Source: Amborella trichopoda
Lineage: Eukaryota > Streptophyta > Magnoliopsida > Amborellales > Amborellaceae
Length of the DNA: 64,000 nucleotides
NCBI RefSeq assembly: GCF_000471905.2
Contig: NW_006497600.1
Span: 617,024-681,023 of the forward strand
Direction: 5' to 3'
In this document: positions 47,401 through 58,485 of the stretch, in pieces
Layout of the letters: each line of letters starts with the position of its first letter
How positions within the stretch are numbered: position 1 is the stretch's first letter
Program-made: the position numbers and the translations under genes
The notes under the pieces: generated by a model
Databases searched by the model: none
Seen by the model: only the letters and a program-made list of their open reading frames with translations
Told to the model about the DNA's origin: nothing

Positions 47401-47743
47401 GACGATCCCTAGATTAGTTGAAGAGATGAGGAGTTCTTTCTCCTCGGAACTGCAAGAGGCGGCTGTGGTGGAACTCAACCAGATAATCTCTCGAGGAGTG
47501 GCAGACTATGCAAGGCAGGTTGCTGCTCGTGGGGGTATATTCCCATTGGTCAAGCTAATTGATCAAGGTAGTGAGAGGGCTCGAAATGCTGGCTTGGCCA
47601 TCTTGTATAACTTGAGCATGGACAGTGAGAACCATGCTGCCATAATGGCTGCTGGGTCAGTTCCGGTACTGCGAAGGATAGTTTTATCAGAGAGGCCTCA
47701 ATGGACTCGAGCACTCCATTTACTGCAGACCTTACCTACTTAA
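35435..47743 (+). CDS. ARM-repeat protein, probably plastid-targeted, 10 exons, 850 aa
   Basis: Exons: 35435-35698, 36566-36916, 37055-37273, 41322-41971, 42643-42739, 42849-42902, 42986-43077, 45132-45322, 46619-46896, 47387-47743. All phases agree. The first 60 or so residues are rich in S, T, H, P and R with few acidic residues (start MAPFCNHHTHLTYS), like a chloroplast transit peptide. Armadillo-type helices follow: INALWRYSQGG, AAAGLLRTISS, CVCTLWNLSVD, AAGGVLANLAL, KKEARNVLLELAND, KAAHSIAVSCIN, AAHALDRLSI-like, KAACILENIAIN, NAGLAILYNLSMD. A non-repeat stretch (about 315-400: SWPTLPDGTEIKRD and beyond) interrupts the array. Length and layout resemble the plant family with Arabidopsis At1g23180 (about 830 aa, from memory). 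Its molecular role is not established as far as I know; binding of proteins through ARM repeats is likely. Alternative acceptors precede exon 8. Confidence 0.85.
38870..39020 (+). mobile_element. RTE-type LINE 3' tail, plus strand
   Basis: The sequence ends CCAACCCCAAATAATTGGG, then ATAAGGCTTGA and an ATGATGATGATGAT run, the usual RTE tail. The body is absent. Confidence 0.65.
39765..40030 (-). mobile_element. RTE-type LINE 3' tail, minus strand
   Basis: The plus strand starts with CATCATCATCATCGTCATCC, then CAACTATTTGGGGTCAGCC and GCTCTATCAAGGGCTATACC. Reversed, this is an RTE 3' end with its microsatellite. The right boundary is uncertain. Confidence 0.6.
42440..42556. repeat. Intronic repeat shared with 46373-46483
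   Basis: In ARM intron 4. It shares with intron 8 the order AAAGCACAGG / AAAACACAGG, TGGGA, GTGTTT, CTGTGGTC-like, ACCAACACATTCTTAA and CATATTG. About 110 bp, diverged. Presumably a dispersed element; no ends were found. Confidence 0.55.
44624..44791. repeat. 84-bp tandem duplication in ARM intron 7
   Basis: GAAATGTTTTAAA then CCAGGACTCACTC, GGACTCAGCGAGTGCTGTGG, GAGACAGCTTGG, CAGTCCATACTGAACTTGCC occurs twice in tandem, starting at 44624 and 44708, with few differences. Confidence 0.9.
45040..45131 (+). promoter_or_regulatory. Three competing splice acceptors before ARM exon 8
   Basis: TTTATTTGCAGACTTGGT occurs at 45040-45057 and again at 45101-45118, and a third acceptor TTTTGTAG ends at 45131. 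The third gives the family-like join to REKILKSGVIPHI. The first would keep the frame and add 27 residues; the second shifts the frame to an early stop. Confidence 0.5.
46373..46483. repeat. Intronic repeat shared with 42440-42556
   Basis: Second copy, in ARM intron 8, same orientation as the first. Confidence 0.55.
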
Positions 47744-49242
47744 TGGGCTCTTCTTTGGTCATTTTCAGACATCACATGGGTTTTTGACGATTCAATACGA
47801 GAAACATGCGTACATGAGCAAGATTGTATCGTTGTAAATTGAAGATTCGTTTGTAATGATAATTATACAAGAGGAAAGAATGGGCAAATAGAGAAGCATT
47901 TTGTAAGGACACCCCTCTTTAAGCAAAGAGTGAATGGTTGGTTTGCTCTGATAAGAAAAATAAAGAAAAATATATTTTTTACATTTCCATGTTTTACTTT
48001 GTAAGCATGAAAAGGACGGAGACAAATTGGAAATAACTGCTAATTGAGGACAGAGAGTGAGCTTTGCTTGTTGATTCTACGATCACTTTGTGTGAGAGAG
48101 AGAAACTGCAATTTGAGAAGAGAAGATCACTGTGTGTGCGAGAGAGAGAAACTGCAATTTGAGAAGAGAAATTGCGCTTTGCTAGATGCTTCATTACTCT
48201 ATAAATGTATAAACTGAAATCAGAGAGAGAGAGAGAGAGTGTTAATTTTAAGAAGAGAGATTGCGCTTTGCTAGATGCTTCTATCGCTCCACTTGAGAGA
48301 GAACCGGTGTCAGCGTAGAGAGAGAGCGGCATCCCACACCCGGTTTTGTTTGATAGATGTGGAAAATGGTGAGAGGATCTGCTAACTTTTTATGCGACGT
48401 ACAGCCCCTACCTTATCATCAATCCCTCACATCTTCGCTGTCCCCCACCTCTCTCTCTCATCAAAACAATCTCTCTCTCTCTCATCTTCAAAACAATCTC
48501 ACTCTCAATATCTCTAATTTAAACAAGCTCTCTCTAAAAAGAAGCATGTTCCTCACACCTTTACCCCTCTCTCTAGAAACATACACCCTGTCTCTCTCTA
48601 GAAGCATGTAGTTATTCCTCTCTCCCATTTAATTGCTTAATATTTAAGAAAAAGAACTGGTATTATCCTTTTGAGAATGGCGATAGTATTGTCGAGTTTT
48701 ATGGCAAGATCTCTGACTCAATTTTTACGAATGGGTAGGCTCAAATCCCCATTGACTTCACCACTTTTTTATGAGATCTCTGATTCAATTCTCACGAAAG
48801 GGTAGAAGTTCAAATCTCCATTGACTTGTCACTTTTACTTATCAAAAAAACAAAAAAGAAAGAAAGAAGAACTTGAGTTTAATTGAAAAAAAAAGAAAGA
48901 AGAACTCGAGCTTAATTGAATAAAAAAAAAGGAAAAAAAAAAACTCGACGTAATTGATCAGCTCTTGACAATTTGTAACGTTGTCTCCTGTATCCAAAAG
49001 GTAATGGCCGCGCTTTTTTGGAAATCAATTACCGTCCCAAAGAGGTTAAAAAAGAACAATAATAGGGGCCCTCTTCCCGCTGGCTCAACCAAAAAAAAAA
49101 AGAGTACATGATATCTTAGGTCCATGCACAAGGACCCATTGCCTTCCCACCGAGCAATAAGACTTGGGCAATGTCGCCTACCTCTTGGCGGTGCTCCCTC
49201 ACTTATTATTTTACTATTATATCCTCCTGACATTTCGTCTTT
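47744..49242. other. 3' flank of the ARM gene, GA/CT-rich repeats
   Basis: An AATAAA lies at 47959-47964, about 215 bases after the stop. Between 48075 and 48290 short units recur (GATCACT.TGTGTG with GAGAGAGAAACTGCAATTTG twice, and ATTGCGCTTTGCTAGATGCT twice). A duplication at 48700-48840 repeats AGATCTCTGA, CAATT, ACGAA and GGGTAG with CATTGACTT. No gene is supported. Confidence 0.5.
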
Positions 49243-49670
49243 AGGGTGGCAATGGACTTGGACCCGACTCAGGTCCTAACTTGTGTCTGGGTATGGGTTA
49301 AATATTTAGACCTAGTGGGTCAGTTCCACGTCCAAAACTTGGATCCGAATACCATCCGGTTGGACCGGACTTGTACTAGTAAACTGTTGGAAATAAAATG
49401 TTTTAAGCTCTATTCATTTAAGTGTATTAACGATCGTATACAACAGGAGCTCGTAGTTATCTTTAACAACAAATCAGACGGCTTGAAATTTAATGATCGG
49501 TGATTGTGAACTTATCGCTAAAAATATAGGTATATGATAGTAAAAAAATGGAAAACTCATAATGAAGGTGGACCTGATTGATTGGACAGATCCAAGACCG
49601 GATGGGTAGAGGCATGGATCCAACTTTTAGACCCGACGGATCGGGTCCGTGTCCCGCCATTGCCACACCT
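49243..49670. mobile_element. GGTGGCA-family element upstream of the DVL gene
   Basis: Starts AGGGTGGCAATGGACTTGGA and ends CCCGCCATTGCCACACCT. It contains GATCCGAATACCATCCGG and a second arm from about 49565. No target duplication could be matched. Its right end is about 485 bp before the DVL start codon. Confidence 0.65.
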
Positions 49671-50034
49671 ATTCACTCACCACTCCACGTCATAAAACAC
49701 AGTATCTCTCTCTCCAGACGATTACTTGGTTCTAGGATCACCCAGCAAAAGAAACCGTGGTTGGTTGTGCTCCCCTTCTCTCTCTATATGTGTTGAGGCT
49801 CCTATCATCTATCAAAGATGACTGAGTATTGGGTTCTTTCTGTACGTGTATAGTGGGAAGCAGGGTGGGTACAGTTGCGGGATGTAGAGGAGGCCAGAGC
49901 CAGCTCTCCCTTGTCTTCTTCTTCCTCTCTCTCTCTCTCTCTCTCTCTGATTGACGAGTGTGTTAGTGGTAGAGACGCTCCTCTTGCCTGCGCTTTACTC
50001 GACCACTGCCTCTTCCATGTCCTCCCACTCTCTC

Positions 50035-50041
50035 TATATAA
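50035..50041 (+). promoter_or_regulatory. TATA box of the DVL/RTFL gene
   Basis: TATATAA in the context CTCTCTATATAACCC, 113 bases before the ATG, which would put transcription start near 50065-50075 and leave a leader of about 80-90 bases. CT repeats lie just upstream (about 49925-49950). Confidence 0.6.
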
Positions 50042-50153
50042 CCCTTTAAATTGAACCCCATTTCAAGGCTAAGAACCACGAAATCAGAAGCCATTGGAGG
50101 AGGAGAAAGAAGTCTATTTCTCTAGTTTTTAGAGAGAGAAAGAGTGAAGTGTT

Positions 50154-50282
50154 ATGAAGATGGAGGCTCATCAGATGCCAAAGAGAAGGTGGTCGAGCAG
50201 GGGAGGAGTTTTGAGAGAGCAGAGGGCCAGGCTCTACATCATCAGGAGATGTGTTGTCATGCTCATCTGCTACCATGACTGA
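50154..50282 (+). CDS. RTFL: DEVIL/ROTUNDIFOLIA-like (DVL/RTFL) small peptide, 42 aa
   Basis: ATG at 50154 opens a 42-residue intronless frame ending TGA at 50280-50282. The basic N-terminal half ([18 protein letters not shown]) leads into the family's hallmark C-terminal block: residues 21-32 [12 protein letters not shown], then [10 protein letters not shown] (33-42). The whole block is in the DVL domain that limits cell proliferation and organ shape when overexpressed in Arabidopsis; members act at the plasma membrane. The final tyrosine-histidine-aspartate replaces the more common WHD end. The gene has its own TATA box and a short leader and is too short for usual gene finders. The match is close enough that I consider the identity secure, though the precise paralogue is unknown. 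Confidence 0.93.
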   Translation: MKMEAHQMPKRRWSSRGGVLREQRARLYIIRRCVVMLICYHD

Positions 50283-53200
50283 AAACTCTCTCTCACTCTC
50301 AACCTAATCCTCCTCCTCCTTGCTTCTAGATTCCCGGCGTACCATTATTTTTACCCACAATTTTTTAATTCATGAAATACTCAATCACTTTTGGTCTGAC
50401 CCTAATAAAGTGGGGATTTGTGCAGCCCATTGCATTGGGCACCACAGTCAGTCTGGCTTATTTTTCATGACCTTAAGTACGTACAATCCTCAAGCATCTT
50501 TCTACTTCCATTGTTTTCACTTTGTGTCTCTACCCTTATGCACATAATATATACGTTAAGAGCTCTTTTCTTAAATTCAGCTCTTTTCTGTAAATTCAAT
50601 GGACCTAGCTTTTTATGTATCCCCAAAAGAGCATATAATTTATCTCTTTGATTTTGATGGAATGGCGGCAGGTGAGCCATCAATCAATGATATGCATTAA
50701 TTGTGGCTCGATAAATAAAAAGAGAGTATGTGTATACACTAGACAAGAAAACAAATGTGTCTGTATTTGTCTACACACGTATGTATGTGTGTCGAAAAAA
50801 GAGAGAGGAACAAACCAAGCGCATCCACAAGGACAAGTAGAGAGAGAGAGGAACAAACCAAGGGCATACTGCCTATACCATTGAAATCTTGGATGCCATG
50901 AGCCTTAGGATACCCTTATGAAACCTAAGAAAATGTTGGTGATATCTTGGATGCCATAAGACATGAGCCTTAGAGTATGATATTCTTATGAAACCTAGCC
51001 AGCCTTAGAGTGATGGTAAGAGGGAAATGCAATTGTATTTAAAGACTTAGGGCAAGGGTCTAGGGTTCCTCTACTTTTGTATATATATATGAAAATGCTG
51101 AGATTAGCTCACTAACTCATATGAGCATATATGTTCATGTGAGCCCAGTGACTTACAGTAGAGTTTCTTCAACAAATTTATGCACACATACACATATATG
51201 CATGCTTTCTTTTTTATTATAATATCAAGTTATAAAATCAAGTTAAAAGAATTTTATTTTTTGTTGAATTCTTATACTTCTAAATGTCATGCACATGCAT
51301 GCACATAATAGCTTTTATAATATAAAGATTGAAGTATTTATTAAATACCAAACCGTTTGAAAGTTGTATCACTTGTTTTCAAAACTATTGTAACAAATAA
51401 TAAAATTTGTTTAATTTTTCTTTTTAATTATAACAACTTCTCAATATTATTGTAGTTAAACTTTTCTTATTATCTAAGAGGTGATTCATGATTAATCAAA
51501 TTTTGATTAATAGATCTCTTTGAACATCAAATATCAAACAAGCTTGAGTAAGAGAAAAATAAAATTTTATGCATTACACTAGGTTGGAAACATTGGAAAG
51601 ATGGGCAATTTTGAAAAAATAAAAAACGCCACGGGTGGGTGGTATTCCCATAATTTTTACAAAAAAATTCCATCTCCATAATAAAAGGGTTCAAAATATC
51701 ATCTATTTTTATAAAACATGCAATTTGAAAATTTTCATCTTTGAGGTCGACCTCTATATTCAAGAGGTCACATGTGCAAAATTTGGGCGTATCTCTTGAA
51801 TGTATTCATGCCTATCATCAAAGCTTATCATTATTTATCTCTCTAAAATTGTGTACTCACTTTCTAAAAAATATTAAAAATGAATAAATCTAGTGAAATT
51901 ATGTGGGTTGCATAAATGAGTTGCACATAAAAAATGAATAAAGCTATCACGTAAATAATTGCGTAAATATATAATGTAGAGAATATGTAAATGCAATGTA
52001 CATTCACACAACCAATCACAAATATACCACGTAAAAATATATTGATATGACAATAAACGATCATGAACCATAAAATCATGAAAAATCAAAAACTCAAAAA
52101 TAACGGAAGTAGCAAAGATATGCATTGTTAGATTTATTGAAGAAACAATTAATTAAAAGACATTAATCCTTTTTACTTTTCTCTTTTTCTATTTTTGCTG
52201 GATGTTTATTTTCACTAAATAATTCCACAAAAATAGGAAAATAAAGAACCATGCACCTACGGCGTTATTAATATGACATACATAAGGAATAATAAAAATC
52301 ATCATTATCATAGCTTTTTTCCAATTTAATTGGGGTTGACTACATGAATTCTAGTCCGCCATTCTACTCTATTAAAGGATAAAGAATAATAAATATTTAA
52401 AAAAATTATGAAAAACATTTTTCAATGCACTAATCATACAAAGTGCAAGCGTTAAAACTCAAACAATGATCAACAATATATGAGAAAAATGAAATTAAAC
52501 AATCTACATAGGCCCTTAATCATGTATATAAACCATAGAACTCATCAAGTCATATGGCTTGTATAAAATTCTATGAAATTTTTTTTTTTTTAAAAAAAAA
52601 GTGTACCTCCTGAGAATTGAGGGAAAATAATCTAAAGACAGAAAAGTAAAAACATTGACTTTAAGGTATGCACGCTTAAGCCTTAAATAAATTCAAATAA
52701 CCTCTACTGCAAAGAGACTATTCAACAAAAACAAAACCTCTACTGCAACATGTACCTGGTTCTAAAAAATATTCGAGAAAATCTCTATGCCATACATATC
52801 TGATTATAGGAAATACTAAAAAAAAAAAACTCTACTGCAAAGAGATTATTCAGCAAAGAATGCAAAGATAGAGAATATTCAGCGAAGAGTACCTCTACTG
52901 CAAAGTTCTAGAAAAAATTGGAGGATCTATGCACGTCTCTCTCTCTTGGTGATGAAACTCTCTCTCTCTCTCTCTTAAATCTCTCTCTATCTCCATCTTT
53001 ATTTGTATTCTCTCCATAACAAAATCTTTTTGATAATATTGGAGATTTACTTTCTATTTCTTTCTTTTTTTAAATTTGTTCTCTTTATCTCCACAATTTT
53101 CTCTTCATATTTCTCCTTCTAAAATCTCTCCCCATCTCTATCTTTATCTCTATTACACGCTTCTCTCACATTTAATGGAAAATGTAATGGTTTCTATTGC

Positions 53201-54293
53201 CATTATATCAAGGAAGATATAGGCTACACCTGGAAAAAGCTTTTTAAATATGTTTTCTAATATTTTTCCATTTAAGTATATCAAGAAGAGATAAAAAAAA
53301 ATGATATTGTGATATGGGTTGTTTCCATTCGTCAAAACAAATGTGGATTGTTTTTAATATTTTTAGGATCCCATCTTATTTTCACGTGCCAATCTCTTCC
53401 TAAAGATTTGGACAAATACTCTCTCACTATATTAACTCTACGTACCTATCTCTTTCTCTAAAACTTTGGGGAGAAAGGCTAGGTTAGGAAACATCAATCA
53501 AGCCACGTAGCTATTTTAATTGGCTTCCTAAAATTTTCATTCTTAAGAAAATGCATACTCTCTCTCTTTCACACTCTCTCTACACTTAAATATACCTTAA
53601 ATATAGTATGTTTAGCTATTACGTTCTATAGAATTAGGATCCTTTCTTATTTTCATGACAGGTGTCCATCTCTTTCAATGCACTATGAGATATTGGTATT
53701 TTTGGGTACAGATATCTCACCAAGCAAAGTACTATAAATTTGGTATTTTCAAAACCAATCTCACTAAGTTGCCTTGTGAGGTATAGTTATTTTTAGTGCC
53801 AATGTCTCACGGGAGTGTGACATTTCACAACATTTCATAAGATATTGGCATTTTAAGACTCAAGACATAGGTGGTTAGAGTGGTAGATGTCACAACATGA
53901 CTTCTTAAGTTTTATGCTTTTCATGAGCAGATGATCCTTTCCCTACTGCTCTCTCAAAAAAGAAAAAACCCTCACTTTATGTATACTGGTGCTTTGGAAC
54001 ACAAATATCTCATTAAGCAACTATAAGCGCCAATATTTTTGAAGACTGATTTTAGGAATACTACCTACATGGGATATTTGTATTTATAGGTACTAAAATC
54101 TCATAGTATATTTGGACTGAGATATTTGGTATTCAAAGATACTAATGTCCCACATAAGTAGTAATTCTATAAACAATTTTTAGTTAATATATATACTGTT
54201 GTTTACTTCTTATGATCGAAGTAAGAAGCCCTTTCAAAATTTGCTCAACATAAATAAGAAGTTGAAAACCAATTCTGTAGAAAAAACAAGATG
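50283..54293. other. Intergenic, 4 kb without a recognised gene
   Basis: Holds the DVL 3' flank (AATAAA at about 50714), short duplications around GCCTTAGAGTATGATATTCTT at 50895-51010, an RTE tail on the minus strand at about 52295-52385 (ATCATCATTATCATAGC, then TTGGGGTTGACTACATG), degenerate short repeats around CCTCTACTGCAAAGA at 52700-52910, and CT-rich runs at 52940-53000. Nothing else is seen. Confidence 0.5.
52295..52385 (-). mobile_element. RTE-type LINE 3' tail, minus strand
   Basis: Plus strand reads ATCATCATTATCATAGC, TTTAATTGGGGTTGACTACA, CCGCCATTCTACTCTATT; reversed this is the RTE 3' end. Body absent. Confidence 0.55.
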
Positions 54294-54520
54294 TTAAAGA
54301 ATGATAGGAGAGGAGAGTATATGTCTGATGAGTTTGAGAAGTTTTGTAATGTATAGGGCATTATACACAAAATCTGAATTCTTTACACACCCCAACAAAA
54401 TGGCCTTGCTGAACTGACTAACCCTTGTTACATGATTATTCCCTCCAATGTTGATTACTGTCTTTGGGATGAAGCCATATTGGTTACAAATTATGTGTTC
54501 AACCATATCCATTCGAAATA
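54294..54520 (+). pseudogene. Ty1/copia integrase remnant
   Basis: The translated plus strand shows RSGEYMSDEFEKFCNV, then after a stop and a frame change LYTPQQNGLAEL and later LWDEAILVTNYVFNHIHSK. These match the end of the copia integrase core, where the catalytic glutamate follows PQQNG. Stops and frame shifts make it inactive. No LTRs were found nearby, so it is an isolated fragment. Confidence 0.7.
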
Positions 54521-55103
54521 TTTCTCTATGTATGCAGGGTTCTTAATCTCAATTGCTTCAAAAGTTCAATTCCTATTACTCCAAAAAAAAAAAAAGAAAG
54601 TGAAGAAGAAGAAGATTAGAGTTGTGTTGCATATGTTTTCATTGTGCCTCAGTCAAGATCTAGGCCCTAAACCACTAATTACGTTGAGAGAGAGAAAGTG
54701 GAGTCCTTGGGGTGAAGCCATATTGTTATAACTTATGTGATAGAGAGTAAGTTTTTGGGGTGAAGCCAATATTGGTTTCGAATTGTGCGCTAGAATACTG
54801 GAACTCAATTAATCGGCCGGTCCAATGATTGTGACATTGGACTAGGCTAAATTTTATGGCGGTCCTACAATAATAACATTGACCTGCTCCAAATTTTCCC
54901 TAAACCTTAGATCACGGCCCTGTTATTTGAGAAAACAAAAAAATAAAACTGGTATGATGTTGGTAACATGGGACAAAATGGCAAACTTGAAAAAAATAAT
55001 TGCAGAGATAATCCTCAGTATAATTTTTGCTAAAAATAGATCTTTCAGTATTTTCCTATTAATTTTTGTGTCCAAATATAAATTGTTCTAATTTAAAATG
55101 GGA
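54521..55103. other. Intergenic, no feature recognised
   Basis: The phrase GGGGTGAAGCCATATTG recurs at 54709 and 54759 as a short duplication, possibly continuing the copia relic. Nothing else is seen. Confidence 0.35.
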
Positions 55104-55410
55104 AGATTTTTATATAAGATTGCAACCTTAAATGTAGAATACGGTGCACCTCAAAAATCATGGGAAAAAGTTGTTTTGATGTTGGAAAAACTTCTAATTG
55201 ATCATCTCGACATCGAGATATATGAATATAAAAACAAAAAGAAAATTTAAGTCCAAAAAATAGTGCACCTTGCAACACATTATCTAGATTGTCCATTTTC
55301 AAGATTTTCTTATGTTTATAAATCTACTTGAAGCATTTTTTTGGTTTAAAATTTTATAATTAAAGATAAAAATAGATCATTTGAAGCTTTTTTTGAGTTT
55401 AAAATTTAGA
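55104..55410. mobile_element. Family-P MITE copy 9 (B-type left end), truncated
   Basis: Left end GGGAAGATTTTTATATAAG, then ATTGCAACCTT; core GATCATCTCGACATCGAGAT. The right side stops within the core after a short internal duplication (TTTGAAGCTTTTTTTGAG). No target duplication. Confidence 0.6.
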
Positions 55411-56140
55411 AAAATATCTCGATACCCCCTATTTGTAGGTTTCATTTCGCAATAGACCCAAGATTTTAAAAGATATATTAGGGCATAAAAATTGTAGATT
55501 TTATTTGTTCCAACCCCTTCTACTTTAAACTTGTATTTTTACCCCAAATAAGTCTAAAAGACATGCCTTTTTTAAAAGTCATCATCCCAAAGTTATCTAT
55601 CTTTCTCTCTCCCCACACCCCTTCTCTCTGTTTCCATGTTTCCCATCTCTACCCCTCACTCTCTCCTCTTGCTCCTCTTCTCTCTCTCCATCTTTTCCAT
55701 CTCTACCCCTCACTCTCTCTACACTATTTTATTTTTATTTTTATTCTGTAAACTATTTTGACATTAAATTTTGGACGTCCAATCCTCTATTAAACTAGCA
55801 CTAGTGAAAAATATAAAAAAGATATTTTCAATAAAATAAAATAACCAAAATACCGCTGAAAATTTATATTTTATCAAAAAAATTATTTTTAATATTTTTT
55901 ATAGGTGCGCTCCAATGAGGAGATAGCATGTAGTAAATTTCATATTCATACAATTTGTATAAAAAAAACTAAAAATAAAATACTTTGAGATGTCAGATCT
56001 AAGATCAAACGATGAATAGCTCTCTTGATCAAAATTAGAGAGCTGGATGGTAAGGGAAGCATAGTTCTTCTATATTGTAGGGGAAGTATAGAAACTTTTC
56101 CCGGTATAATTTATATTATAGGGGAAGTATAGAAACTTTT
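55411..56140. other. Intergenic, no gene recognised
   Basis: CT-rich run at about 55600-55720 and AT-rich remainder. GGGGAAGTATAGAAACTTTT occurs at about 56081 and 56118 as a short duplication. Confidence 0.4.
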
Positions 56141-56261
56141 CCTGATATATAAATGAAGAGAGAAGAGATTGAGTTTAGAAAGAGCATGTATTTCTCACAA
56201 TTTTTTAGGTTAAAAAATAGGTTTAAAGTGGCCAGAATAAAAAGCCAGCTTTTCGATAGTA

Positions 56262-56470
56262 TGCCAATCTCCCTCTCCTTGATCGCGCTCTCTTTCCTGT
56301 TTCTCCCTCTCCTTGATCACGCTCTCTTTCCTCTTTCTTCCTCTCCTTGATCGCGCTCTCTTTCCTCTTTCTTTCGTCGGGAAGAGGAAAGACCAAGCTC
56401 GTAGCAGTCTCCCTCTCCTAGATCGCGCTCTCTTTCCTCTTTCTTTCGCCTGGGAGAGGAAAGACCACCA
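56262..56470. repeat. CT-rich minisatellite, about 30-35-bp units
   Basis: CTCCTTGATCGCGCTCTCTT with CCTCTTTCTT recurs at least four times, then GGAAAGACCAAGCTCGTAGC-type units twice. Frames through it are not genes. Confidence 0.7.
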
Positions 56471-56576
56471 AGCTCGTAGCAGTTTTATCTTGTTCTTGAT
56501 TCAATGTGGAGACAAGTTCGGTTCGTTATACCTGACTCATTTAAGAAGAAGGGTTGGAAGATATTTTTTGAAAGCT

Positions 56577-56870
56577 TGGGTTTATTAAGAAATAAAATTT
56601 AAAAATAAGGAATATGGATATATTTTCTCTTAAAATTTTATAATTAAATATAAAAATAGATTCTCAAGCCATCCTTTTGAAACATTGGATTTATTAAGAA
56701 ATAAAATCTAAAAATAGAAGATATGGAGATATTTTCTCTTAAAATTTTATAATTAAAGTTAAAATGGATTCTCACGCCGTCCTAATAAATTTTTACTTCA
56801 AAATTACATCTATGTTAAAATTTGGAGGTGAGGCCTGCTTAAGGATGAAACCTTAATACAAAAATACATC
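56577..56870. mobile_element. Family-P fragment with internal tandem duplication
   Basis: TTATTAAGAAATAAAAT through TTTTATAATTAAA occurs twice (about 56579 and 56693). The fragment ends with TGAGGCCTGCTTAAGG then ATGAAACCTTAAT, a family-P type end. Confidence 0.45.
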
Positions 56871-57590
56871 CTTTAAAATGTGTTTTAGGTCATAAATTGA
56901 TGCAAATAAAATTAGAGTTTATTTATTTTTAATTAGGGATAGGAAGAGATAAGCTAAGGGGATCTTGAATATGGGATGGTTTATCTTTTTAGTTAAGGGA
57001 ATAACATATAGATAAGGTAAGATCTTTTGAATTAGGAAATAATAGGTGGTAGTTTCTTTTAGCCTTAGAAAGGCTAATGTTGAAGTTAGAAAGAGATAAA
57101 ATTGGGATGGCACGTGAGGGAGAGAAAAAGTACGAGAAAAAATATAGAGGAGAGATAAAACAGGGAAAGTACATAGAAGAAAAAGAATTATATTAATGGG
57201 TCTTTTTTTTTTCCTTGTAATGTTTATTTAAAGGGAGATTTAACTTCTTTTGTAAAGCAAAGAACAGTAATTGAGTATTATTATCTCGTTGGGGGGTAAA
57301 TTCCCTTGCATACTCGACTCTGAGAGGTATGAATTTTCATCTTTTGTTTTTTTTTTTATTGTAATTATTTTTACTTCTTGCATCGTAAATTTTTTGATTT
57401 TCATTAATTTTTTTCAATCTGCATCATAAATTACTTGTCTAGATTTCTAAATGGGGTTGAAGTAATGGTAGTAGCACAACATGAGTCTAGTATCGAGCAA
57501 AAAAATAAAAAATTACAGAGCAATGCACCCTCTTTTCTGCGTTGGGAAGCCTAGTATCGCATCCGCTGTGTTTCTTTCCTGCCTAATGAT
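56871..57590. other. Intergenic, no feature recognised
   Basis: AT-rich with no coding character seen on either strand. Confidence 0.4.
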
Positions 57591-58485
57591 TAGAGGAGCC
57601 ATATTCTTTAGAGAGAGAAGTAAATAGGAGAGAGGAGTACTATTCTTTTTAGAGAGAGAAGTAAATCGGAGAGAGAAGGGGGCAACGTTACTGTTTTTTT
57701 TTGAACGGTAACGCTCCTGTTCTCAACTTTTGTACTGGTGCTGCATCAAATCAAAGTAAATGGCCTTTGTTTTACCTGCTGCCATGGGGCCCGGGTGGAG
57801 AGAGAAAGTCATTCTTTCATGAAGAGAGAGAAAGAGAGATTCTTTTACTTTGTTTTTGGAGGTGAGAGAGATTCTACCCCTTTTTTGTTTGAAGGCCGTG
57901 GTGACGGAAAAATACAAAGAAGGGAAGAGAGGGGATGGAAAAAAAGGAGTAATGGCGAAGGGGCCACGTCTCTCCGCCCTTTGAGGAGGGGCCACTCTTC
58001 TTTCGCCATTGCTTCCTGTCCTCACCATTTCCTCTCTCTCTCTCTCTCCATGATTGTGAGTGAAGCTAGTGAGAGAGCATGTCACGAGATGGAGATGACA
58101 TTTCACAGTATCTTCTCTCTCTCTCTCTCTCTCTGTGATATGGACAGGAGAAATGGATTGGGTTTCGTGAGAAGTGGATATTTTTAAAGACTGGCTCTGT
58201 CTCTCTCTCTCATATGGGTTGAAGAACTGGAATAGTTTTTGTGAGAGGAGGAGAATAATGAACCTGTAGTGGTCTCTCTCTCCCCCCATTATTGCTCTGA
58301 TACGAGATGAGGAATTGAATTTGGTTTTCTTACAAGTGGATGATTGTGATGAAATCGACTCTCTCGCTCTTTTCTGATATGGGTTGAAGGAAATTTTGAG
58401 TAGGTCCTATAAGAAGTGGATAATAGTGAAGATACAGTGCTCTCCCCTCTCTCTAATGAAGAAGCAGTGGGAAAATAATGAATAA
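57591..58485 (+). promoter_or_regulatory. Upstream and leader region of the MYB gene, GA/CT-rich
   Basis: Several GAGAGA and CTCTCT runs (57605-57680, 57810-57870, 58030-58050, 58110-58135, 58198-58212, 58272-58283) lie upstream of the start codon. The phrase GATATGGGTTGAAG or close variants recurs near 58210 and 58376. Such GA/CT arrays are common in plant leaders and bind BPC/GAGA factors in known cases. The 188-residue minus-strand frame here is low complexity. Confidence 0.4.

Noticed and set aside
56313..56588. A 91-residue frame with repeated LLDRALFPLSF segments
   Set aside because: Translation of a CT-rich minisatellite.
57723..58289. A 188-residue open frame on the minus strand upstream of the MYB gene
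   Set aside because: It is made of RERERE-type and other low-complexity stretches coming from GA/CT repeats; no domain, and it lies in the likely leader of the MYB gene.
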